The notes beneath the pieces were generated by a model. That model was not told the origin of the DNA and did no database searches. It saw nothing but the letters and a program-made list of their open reading frames with translations. 27,774 nt of DNA from UBA668 sp041178405. Its GTDB lineage: Bacteria; Actinomycetota; Acidimicrobiia; Acidimicrobiales; Ilumatobacteraceae. Position numbers and translations under genes: made by a program. The DNA lies in the NCBI GenBank assembly GCA_041178405.1, contig JBEGVK010000113.1:1-27774 (forward strand). Direction: 5' to 3'. Of the stretch, positions 1 to 6,175 are shown in pieces. Each line of letters starts with the position of its first letter. Position 1 is the stretch's first letter.

Positions 1-1262
1 GCGATCCTGATGTGGCCGAGCGGCTCGCCCTCACCGTCGGGTTCGGCAACCGTGACTCGTGTGCCGTCGCCACTGCCGTGCAGCCGTGCATTGTCGATGA
101 GGTTGGCCACCACTCGTGCGAGGCGGCGGCGGTCGCCGCTAATGAGCACCCGCTCCGCTCGCTCGCTGACATCGACCGGGACCTCGGGCATGCTGCTCAC
201 GGCGACCGCCTGCCTGACGAACTCGCCGACCGCCAGCTCGTCGAGGTTCAGCCTGATCGCGCCTGCGTCGAACCGCGAGATCTCGAGCAGGTCCTCGACG
301 AGTCCCTGGAACCGCCCTACGTCCGCGGCGAGGAGGTCGAGCGCTGCCTGGGCCCGCTCGGGCATCTCCTCACGCCGCGACTTCATCACCTCGACGCTTG
401 CGGCGAGCGTCATCAGCGGCGAGCGAAGCTCGTGGCTGACGTCGCTGGCGAACCGGGCATCGCGCTCGACGCGGGCCTGCAACGCAGCGGCCATGTCGTT
501 GAATGCGTTCGACAGCACCATCAGGTCGTGGTCCTCGGTGGGCGCAAGGCGGGTGTCGAGGCGTCCGCCGGCGATCGCCTTTGCAGCCTGGGCCGCCTCG
601 CCGAGGGGACGGACGGCCCGCGACGCAATGACGACACCCAGCAGTGCTCCGGCCAGCGTGGTGATGAACGCTGCGAAGAGCAGGCTGAGCCTCACGCTGT
701 CGAGCGTGTTCGAGGCGTCGTCGAGCGGCACGAACTCGAAGTAGGCGGCCGTGGTGACGGTGAGGGGAATCCCGATCACCAGCAGCGGTTCGCCGTCGAC
801 CCTGGTGATCAGCCGGGCGGGTACGCCGTCGTCGACGACGCGAGCCTGGAGCGAGACCGGGATCGACTCCGGCGACGAGCGGGCCGAGCTCGCAGTCCAG
901 GTGCCGCGGTAGTTGATGGCGAAGCTGGCGACACCCAGCGACCGCAGTCGTGCCACTGCCGCCTCGGGCGACGGCGTACTGGTGTTCAGTTCGTTCTGCG
1001 CGATCTGGGCATTCCGGTAGGCCTGCTCGACGCCTGCCCGGTCGCGTTGCGTGACGACGCTGCTGCGCGTGAATCCATAGGCGACAGCGGCGAGGAATGC
1101 GGCGAGCAGCAGCGAGCCCGAGGCGAACATCAGCAGGATGCGAAGCCGCAGCCCGAGCCTGATCGACCTGAGGCGGCCAAGAAGGGTTCGTCCAGCGCGG
1201 ATGGCCCGGACAGTTCGGCCCTGCGGCAGGTGGTCGGGCTCGGGTGCCGACTCGTCGGTCAC
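1..1262 (-). CDS. Sensor histidine kinase, MtrB-like (partial, C-terminus outside window)
   Basis: Membrane sensor kinase that should autophosphorylate on His and pass the phosphate to the regulator encoded just upstream. The frame starts at GTG 1262, overlaps the regulator stop by 4 bases (GTGA) and stays open to the window edge (about 420 codons). Visible order: basic cytosolic N-terminus, transmembrane helix at about 41-63, an extracytoplasmic domain at about 64-190, second helix at about 191-213, HAMP region at about 214-266, then the H-box DVSHELRSPL with the phospho-acceptor His277 and an N-box NLIDNA near residue 388. The remaining ATPase boxes lie beyond base 1. The H-box and the following DLLEISRFDAG stretch resemble MtrB of actinobacteria, but orthology cannot be settled without the downstream gene (lpqB follows mtrB in mycobacteria). 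The sensed signal is unknown. Confidence 0.9.
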   Translation of the reverse strand, partial: MTDESAPEPDHLPQGRTVRAIRAGRTLLGRLRSIRLGLRLRILLMFASGSLLLAAFLAAVAYGFTRSSVVTQRDRAGVEQAYRNAQIAQNELNTSTPSPEAAVARLRSLGVASFAINYRGTWTASSARSSPESIPVSLQARVVDDGVPARLITRVDGEPLLVIGIPLTVTTAAYFEFVPLDDASNTLDSVRLSLLFAAFITTLAGALLGVVIASRAVRPLGEAAQAAKAIAGGRLDTRLAPTEDHDLMVLSNAFNDMAAALQARVERDARFASDVSHELRSPLMTLAASVEVMKSRREEMPERAQAALDLLAADVGRFQGLVEDLLEISRFDAGAIRLNLDELAVGEFVRQAVAVSSMPEVPVDVSERAERVLISGDRRRLARVVANLIDNARLHGSGDGTRVTVAEPDGEGEPLGHIRI

Positions 1263-1939
1263 GACTGCAGGCGATAGCCGAGCCCGCGAACCGTCACCAC
1301 GTGACGCGGGTTCGCCGGATCGACCTCCACCTTCATGCGCAGCCGGCGAATGTGGACATCGACAAGCCGGCCGTCGCCGAAGTAGTCGTGGCCCCACACG
1401 TTGTCGAGCAGGCTCTCGCGGCTGAAGACCCGTCCTGGATTCTGAGCGAGCTCGCACAGCAGTCGGAATTCAGTCTTCGTGAGGTGCACCTCGTGCCCGC
1501 CGCGCGTCACCTTGCCCTCATCAGGGATGATCTCGAGCTCGCCGAAGACCAGCTTGGCGTGGCCGGTGGCGATCGGCCTGACTCGTCGAAGCAGGGCCCG
1601 GATACGCGCCGAGAGCTCCTTCGGGGCGAACGGCTTCGTGAGGTAGTCGTCGGCGCCGGCTTCGAGGCCGGCCACGACGTCGTGGGTGTCGTTGCGTGCC
1701 GTGACCATCACGATCGGGACATCGCTCGACCGGCGGATGGTGCGGCACAGCTCGAAGCCGTCGATCCCGGGAAGCATGATGTCGATCAGCACCACGTCGG
1801 GCGTGGTGCGCTGGAAGACCTCGACCGCCTCTTCGCCGCTGCCGGCCTCGTCGACGGTCCAGCCCTCGTCCTCGAGGGCGAGCTTCACGGCAGTCCGAAT
1901 GCGTTCGTCGTCCTCAACCGAGAGAATGCGCGTGCCCAC
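1259..1939 (-). CDS. OmpR/PhoB-family response regulator, MtrA-like
   Basis: DNA-binding response regulator paired with the adjacent sensor kinase. The receiver domain fills about residues 4-115 with acidic pocket D10-D11, phospho-acceptor D53 in LIDIMLPG, T80 and K102 in the TKPF motif. A winged-helix output domain follows at about 130-225, with the RLVDVHIRRLR recognition region and the ending VRGLGYRLQS typical of OmpR/PhoB proteins. GTG 1939 is chosen because it puts the family-typical RILSVEDDE stretch at the N-terminus, giving 226 residues. The frame stays open upstream to 2041, but that extension has no regulator-like sequence. No clear Shine-Dalgarno is visible before the GTG. The kinase gene overlaps its stop by 4 bases, so the two are probably translationally coupled. 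MtrA-like by similarity; CseB-like regulators are an alternative. Confidence 0.93.
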   Translation of the reverse strand: MGTRILSVEDDERIRTAVKLALEDEGWTVDEAGSGEEAVEVFQRTTPDVVLIDIMLPGIDGFELCRTIRRSSDVPIVMVTARNDTHDVVAGLEAGADDYLTKPFAPKELSARIRALLRRVRPIATGHAKLVFGELEIIPDEGKVTRGGHEVHLTKTEFRLLCELAQNPGRVFSRESLLDNVWGHDYFGDGRLVDVHIRRLRMKVEVDPANPRHVVTVRGLGYRLQS

Positions 1940-2024
1940 GACTCGACATGATGGCAGGCGAACGGTCGCCGCGGCGTGCAGCGCCACCGCAGTGACCGAG
2001 GTGCAGTGGCGGGACGCCCGGAAA

Positions 2025-2909
2025 TCAGGCGAGTGGATCAAGGTCCGGCACCGCAGCGCACGCTGCCTCGAGCGCCGCCGTCAGGTGGTCAAACAGTCCT
2101 GGTGCAGCAGCGATCACCCAGCCGCCGTCACCGGGCGCGCCGACGCCCAGCGTCGGAATGCCGGTCGACCCGATTCGCTGCTCGGCACCAGCAATGCGGC
2201 ACCCGCTTTCGCTGGCGATGAGTGCTCCCGCTGCATAGTCCCATGGTCCGAGGCCATGCTCGAAGTAGGCGTCAAGCCGTCCGGCGGCCAGATGGCACAG
2301 GTCGGCGGCCGCTGCGCCGAGGCGGCGGATGTCGCGCACGGTCGGAAGGAGGATGGCAACCCGTCCAGCCTGGACTGCACGCCGGGCGGCGTCGTAGGAA
2401 AAGCCGGTGGCGACGAGCGCGGTTGCGAGGTCGGCCGATGTGCTGCACCGGATCGGGAGCCCGTTGCGGCGGGCGCCGGCGCCGGCCACCGCCGTGAAGA
2501 GTTCGTCGGTGGCGGGCAGGTACACAGCTCCCACCCTCGCCGCGCCGTCGACGGTGGCTGCAACCGACACCGCATATCCCGGGAGGCCATAGACGAAGTT
2601 CGTCGTGCCGTCGATCGGGTCGATCACCCAGTCGACGCCTGAGGTGCCAGCAAGGCCGGTGCCTTCTTCGCCGACGATGCCGTCGTCGGGCCGGATTGCG
2701 AGGATGCCGTCGACGATTCGGCGCTCGCTCGCTCGGTCGAACTCGGTCACCATGTCGGTGGCTGTCGACTTGCTGTCCGCGGCGACCCCGTCGACGTCGA
2801 TGCGGGCTCGATGGACCATTCGTCCGGCATCCACCGCCAGGCGGGCCGAAAGGTCGAGCAGCGATGCGTCGAACACCGACGGAGTGGCAGACCGCTCGCG
2901 TCCAGGCAT
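2025..2909 (-). CDS. Inositol monophosphatase family protein
   Basis: Mg-dependent sugar phosphatase of the IMPase/FBPase/CysQ superfamily, 294 residues, probably cytosolic. The metal-binding signatures are intact: E81-E82 in VGEEGTG, motif 1 as DPIDGT at 97-102, and motif 2 as WDYAAGALI with D224. The upstream TATDMVTEFDRASE stretch also fits the family. The substrate could be inositol-1-phosphate (mycothiol or phosphatidylinositol supply), histidinol phosphate or another sugar phosphate; the sequence does not decide. ATG 2909 is chosen because it overlaps the stop of the preceding small membrane gene as TGATG, implying coupling; longer upstream frames read through that gene. The following response regulator begins 85 bases downstream. 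Confidence 0.92.
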   Translation of the reverse strand: MPGRERSATPSVFDASLLDLSARLAVDAGRMVHRARIDVDGVAADSKSTATDMVTEFDRASERRIVDGILAIRPDDGIVGEEGTGLAGTSGVDWVIDPIDGTTNFVYGLPGYAVSVAATVDGAARVGAVYLPATDELFTAVAGAGARRNGLPIRCSTSADLATALVATGFSYDAARRAVQAGRVAILLPTVRDIRRLGAAAADLCHLAAGRLDAYFEHGLGPWDYAAGALIASESGCRIAGAEQRIGSTGIPTLGVGAPGDGGWVIAAAPGLFDHLTAALEAACAAVPDLDPLA

Positions 2910-3202
2910 CAGTTGCTGCCGCGGCGGGGATGCGCCCCGGGCGGCTGGTCGTCGAGCGTCCGCCATTCGCCGACAGCGCGGAGCACGAGGACGGCAATCA
3001 CGCTCATGCCGCCGGCAGTGACCAGCGACCCGATGAGCATGCCGATGCCGCGGCCGGTGCCGCACTCGCCACTGCACTGGAGCCCCACGATCGTGAACCC
3101 GATGAGCCCGCCGGCTGCGCCGCCGAGGAGGATCGCTGCGAATGCAGCCGCTCGAGCGGCTGGCGTCGGGATGGCGCTGAGCGGGCGGTCCGGCTCGGTC
3201 AT
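2909..3202 (-). CDS. Small two-helix membrane protein, function unknown
   Basis: A 97-residue protein I do not recognise. After a short polar start (MTEPDRPLSAIPTP) come two hydrophobic Gly/Ala-rich segments, at about residues 14-37 and 48-72. They are separated by a short loop with two cysteines four apart, QCSGECGTG. The C-terminus is polar and basic and ends PRRGSN. The two cysteines could form a disulfide or bind a metal if the loop faces outward, but this is speculation. Its stop overlaps the start of the phosphatase gene (TGATG), so the two are probably co-translated. ATG 3202 is preceded, with a 7-base gap, by TACGCT, a TANNNT -10 motif, which suggests a leaderless mRNA. Confidence 0.75.
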   Translation of the reverse strand: MTEPDRPLSAIPTPAARAAAFAAILLGGAAGGLIGFTIVGLQCSGECGTGRGIGMLIGSLVTAGGMSVIAVLVLRAVGEWRTLDDQPPGAHPRRGSN

Positions 3203-3209
3203 GCCATGC

Positions 3210-3219
3210 AGCGTATTCT
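3210..3219. promoter_or_regulatory. Overlapping divergent -10 elements (bidirectional promoter)
   Basis: On the plus strand TATTCT occupies 3214-3219 and ends 8 bases before GTG 3228. On the minus strand TACGCT occupies 3215-3210 and ends 7 bases before ATG 3202. The two TANNNT hexamers share the TA at 3214-3215. Transcripts starting 7-8 bases after each hexamer would begin at the start codons, so both mRNAs would be leaderless. No -35 consensus is evident on either strand. Promoter activity is inferred from motif and position only. Confidence 0.55.
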
Positions 3220-3227
3220 CGGCAGCA

Positions 3228-3965
3228 GTGCGCAGCACGGTCGTCGTCCCCACCTATGAAGAGGCACAGAACATCGAGGCCCTGTGCCGCGATGTCCGCC
3301 GCGCCCTGCCTGACGCCTCGATCCTCATCGTCGACGACGGCGGCATTGACGGCACCGCCGACATTGCCGAGGCACTGGCGGCCGAGCTCGGCAACCTCGA
3401 GGTGCTTCGCCGAGCGGCGAAGTCAGGGCTTGGCAGCGCCTATCGCGAGGGCTTCCGGAGGGCCCTCGACGCCGGTGCCGAGATCTGCGTGCAGATGGAC
3501 GCCGACCTCTCGCACCCGGCTGAGGTGCTGCCAGCGCTCGTCGCCATCATCGAGCACGGTGCCGACCTCGCCATCGGCTCGCGGTACGTGCCCGGCGGGC
3601 GCACCCTCAACTGGCCGCGTCGGCGAGCATGGCTGTCGCGCTGGGGCAACCGATACGCAGCCGGTGTGCTCGGCCTCGCCGTCAACGATGCCACCGCCGG
3701 GTTCAGGGCGTATCGGTCGGACATGCTGCGGCGCATCGACTTCGAGTCGGTCGGTGCCGACGGGTACGGGTTCCAGGTGGAGATGACGTACAGGATGGTG
3801 AGCACCCGGGCGCGCATCGTCGAATTCCCGATCACGTTCGTCGACCGGACTGCGGGCACGTCGAAAATCTCGGGTGGCATCGTGCGCGAGGCACTGGTGC
3901 TCGTGGCCCGACTGTGGATCGGCGACTTCCTCGGACGGCGCCGCCGTCGCCGGGAGGGCTACTGA
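3228..3965 (+). CDS. Family 2 glycosyltransferase, polyprenol-phosphate mannose synthase-like
   Basis: GT-A glycosyltransferase resembling dolichol/polyprenol-phosphate mannosyltransferase (DPM1/Ppm1 catalytic domain), which moves a sugar from an NDP-sugar to a polyprenyl phosphate at the membrane. Visible: N-terminal VVVPTYEEAQNI, nucleotide-binding IVDDGGIDGTAD, and the metal-binding DAD at 91-93 in VQMDADLSHP. The acceptor-side GSRYVPGG and TAGFRAYRSDML blocks and a C-terminal basic tail follow. It is 245 residues with no extra transmembrane or acyltransferase domain, so it is not the fused mycobacterial Ppm1/Lnt form. The DDGG-I-DGT block departs from the common DDxSPDGT. GTG 3228 is preferred because TATTCT lies 8 bases upstream; ATG 3201 in the same frame is possible. 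The Nudix gene follows after 1 base. Confidence 0.88.
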   Translation: MRSTVVVPTYEEAQNIEALCRDVRRALPDASILIVDDGGIDGTADIAEALAAELGNLEVLRRAAKSGLGSAYREGFRRALDAGAEICVQMDADLSHPAEVLPALVAIIEHGADLAIGSRYVPGGRTLNWPRRRAWLSRWGNRYAAGVLGLAVNDATAGFRAYRSDMLRRIDFESVGADGYGFQVEMTYRMVSTRARIVEFPITFVDRTAGTSKISGGIVREALVLVARLWIGDFLGRRRRRREGY

Positions 3966-3966
3966 C

Positions 3967-4446
3967 ATGCGCCGCTGGTCGGTGGGCGGCGCGCTCATCC
4001 CGCACGGCGACGGACTGATGCTGGTCGGCAATCGACGACGAGACGGGTCGCTCGACTGGACACCACCCGGCGGCGTGATCGATCCAGGCGAGACAGTGCT
4101 CGACGGACTCGTGCGCGAAGTGCGCGAGGAGACCGGACTGGAAGTGAGGCGCTGGTCTCACTGCGCCTACACGGTCACTGTCGAGGCACCCGACATGGGA
4201 TGGCTGCTGTCGGTGGAAGCGTGGGTGGCCGACGACGTGCGTGGCGACGTGCGCATCGACGACCCCGACGGCATCGTGGAAGAGGTTCGCCGTGCCCCTG
4301 CGGCTGATGTCCCCGAACTGCTGGCTGCGAGTCCGCCGTGGGTCCGCGACCCCGTGAGCGACTGGCTGTTCTCGGCGTGCGGCACGTACTCGTTCATCGT
4401 CAGCGGCACGTCGCGGTCGAGTTCCACCGTCTCCCGCATCGCATGA
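3967..4446 (+). CDS. Nudix hydrolase
   Basis: Nudix pyrophosphohydrolase of 159 residues. The Nudix box is complete at residues 36-58: G, five residues, E42, seven residues, then REVREETGL, matching GX5EX7REUXEEXGU. The N-terminal VGGALIPHGDGLMLVGNRR and WTPPGGVIDPGE fit the general fold. The substrate is not evident; coupling by a 4-base ATGA overlap to the DNA polymerase IV gene makes damaged nucleotides an attractive but unproven idea. The start is 1 base after the glycosyltransferase stop, so three genes (3228-5771) probably form one operon. The C-terminal 25 residues are Ser-rich and may be poorly structured. Confidence 0.9.
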   Translation: MRRWSVGGALIPHGDGLMLVGNRRRDGSLDWTPPGGVIDPGETVLDGLVREVREETGLEVRRWSHCAYTVTVEAPDMGWLLSVEAWVADDVRGDVRIDDPDGIVEEVRRAPAADVPELLAASPPWVRDPVSDWLFSACGTYSFIVSGTSRSSSTVSRIA

Positions 4447-5771
4447 CCACGGGCGCGACTCGCAGGGTCATCCTGCACGTCGACATGGACGCGTTCTATG
4501 TGAGCGTCGAACTGCTGCGCCGTCCCGAGCTTCGCGGCAAGCCAGTCGTCGTCGGCGGGTCAGGCCGACGCGGTGTCGTCGCTGCAGCCTCGTACGAGGC
4601 GCGCCGCCACGGAGTCCACTCAGCGATGCCGAGCATCACCGCCCAGCGGCTCTGCCCGCAGGCAGTGTTCCTCCCCGGTGACCACGAGCACTATGCGGCC
4701 GTCAGCGCCGATGTGCTGGAGGCCTTCCGAAGTGCAACGCCCTTCGTCGAGCCGATCTCGCTCGACGAGGCATTCCTCGACGTCACCGGCTCGCTGCGTC
4801 TCCTCGGCGACGGCCGTGCGATCGGCACGCGATTGCGGCGCGACGTGCTCGACCGGACTGGTCTCACCTGCAGCGTGGGTGTCGCGCCGAACAAGTTCCT
4901 CGCCAAGCTCGCCTCAGAGGCAGCGAAACCGCGTGCGACGCCCGACGGCGTCCGCGAGGGCCTCGGCGTCGTCGAAGTAGAGCCCGGGCGTGAGCTCGAG
5001 TTCTTGCACCCGCTGCCGGTGCAGTCGCTCTGGGGCGTCGGGCCAGCCACGCTGGCACGGCTCGAACGGCTCGGCATCCGCTCGGTGGGAGACCTCGCTG
5101 CACTCGGCGAGCGGACGCTGGTTGCCTCGCTCGGCCGTGCGCACGGCGCGCACCTCCATCGGCTGTCCCTCGGCATCGACAACCGCCCAGTCGAGGTCGA
5201 CAGGGCAGTGAAGTCGATCGGCCACGAGGAGACCTTCTCGCACGATCGCCACACTGTGTCGGAGTTGCGGGTCGAACTCGTCCGCCTCTCCGATGCCGTT
5301 GCGGGACGGCTGCGCGCGCACGGCACCGGCGCACGGACCGTGCAGTTGAAGGTGCGCTTTGCAGGCTTCGAGACGATCACCCGCAGCGTCACCGTCCCGG
5401 GTGCCATCGACACCGCTCACGCGATCCTCGCCGCGCTCACCCCGCTGCTCGAGGCTGTCGATCCGACGCCCGGCGTTCGCCTCCTCGGGGTCAGTGCGAG
5501 CAACTTTGCCGCACCCGCCGAGCAGCTCACGCTCGCAGGGCTGTCGGGCGGTGCCGCCGACCACGAGCCGTCTCCTGCGGAGTGGTCGGAGGCAGAGTCG
5601 GCGATGGACGCGATCCGCACCCGCTTCGGGTCGACAGCAATCGGGCCGGCGAGCTCGCTCAGCCGGCGCGGTCTGCGCACCGTCAGGAAGGGAGCGCAGC
5701 AATGGGGACCTGAACGCGACCCAACGCATGACCCTTCAGGGTCGGGTGGCGACGGGACGGGCGCGCAGTGA
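4443..5771 (+). CDS. dinB: DNA polymerase IV (Y-family translesion polymerase)
   Basis: Error-prone Y-family polymerase, 442 residues. Catalytic acidic residues are present in HVDMDAFYVSVE (D14; Tyr19 at the steric-gate position) and SLDEAFLD (D108-E109). Also visible are the fingers motif ASYEARRHGV, the palm motif TCSVGVAPNKFLAKLAS and the helix-hairpin-helix stretch LWGVGPATLARLERLG; the little-finger domain follows to about residue 350. A QLTLAG sequence late in the protein could be a weak beta-clamp-binding motif. The C-terminal 50 residues are Gly/Ser/Arg-rich and probably flexible. ATG 4443 gives a 4-base overlap with the Nudix gene and places the catalytic motif ten residues in. No LexA-like box was recognised nearby. 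In several actinobacteria dinB lies next to a DUF3040 gene near the dcw cluster, as here. Confidence 0.96.
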   Translation: MTTGATRRVILHVDMDAFYVSVELLRRPELRGKPVVVGGSGRRGVVAAASYEARRHGVHSAMPSITAQRLCPQAVFLPGDHEHYAAVSADVLEAFRSATPFVEPISLDEAFLDVTGSLRLLGDGRAIGTRLRRDVLDRTGLTCSVGVAPNKFLAKLASEAAKPRATPDGVREGLGVVEVEPGRELEFLHPLPVQSLWGVGPATLARLERLGIRSVGDLAALGERTLVASLGRAHGAHLHRLSLGIDNRPVEVDRAVKSIGHEETFSHDRHTVSELRVELVRLSDAVAGRLRAHGTGARTVQLKVRFAGFETITRSVTVPGAIDTAHAILAALTPLLEAVDPTPGVRLLGVSASNFAAPAEQLTLAGLSGGAADHEPSPAEWSEAESAMDAIRTRFGSTAIGPASSLSRRGLRTVRKGAQQWGPERDPTHDPSGSGGDGTGAQ

Positions 5772-5839
5772 CACGCGGCCCTGCGTTGCCTCGTGGGGCG
5801 AATTCTGCGAGGATCACCAGAGGCTGCCGAGGAGTTGAG

Positions 5840-6175
5840 ATGCCGCTCTCCGAAGACGAACAGAGAATTCTCCGCCAGATCGAGGAGCAACTGCAGCGCG
5901 ACCCGGGTTTCGGCCGCACCATCGAGACGGTCCGCCACGGCAGCCGTCGTACGCTCGTTGCGGCCACCTCGGCCACTCTGATCGGGCTGCTCGTCACGAT
6001 TGCCACGCTCGTCATCAGCCCACTGCTGTCGTTCGCCTGCTTCATCGCCTCACTCGCCGCTGCGGTCGTCGCAGTGCGCCATGCGGGATTGCTGGGCGAG
6101 CGGAGCCTTGCCAGTTTCACCGGGTCGGGAGCCCGCGTGCCGCGCGAAGCGCCGGGCGGGAACGACCGGAACTAG
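5840..6175 (+). CDS. DUF3040 domain membrane protein
   Basis: Small actinobacterial membrane protein of 111 residues. It begins MPLSEDEQRILRQIEEQL, the conserved DUF3040 amphipathic start, followed by a basic HGSRR and two hydrophobic helices at about 39-58 and 62-80, then a polar tail. Function is not established; members are typically encoded near mraZ or dinB. The start has a Shine-Dalgarno-like GAGGAG a few bases upstream, unlike the leaderless-type starts elsewhere in this window. It lies 68 bases after dinB and could be co-transcribed. Its stop codon shares a CTAG palindrome with the stop of the convergent transglutaminase gene. Confidence 0.92.
   Translation: MPLSEDEQRILRQIEEQLQRDPGFGRTIETVRHGSRRTLVAATSATLIGLLVTIATLVISPLLSFACFIASLAAAVVAVRHAGLLGERSLASFTGSGARVPREAPGGNDRN

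Noticed and set aside
12..1277. Long plus-strand open frame opposite the sensor kinase
   Set aside because: Kinase motifs (H-box, HAMP, N-box) read on the minus strand; the plus frame has no recognisable domain and is a high-G+C shadow.
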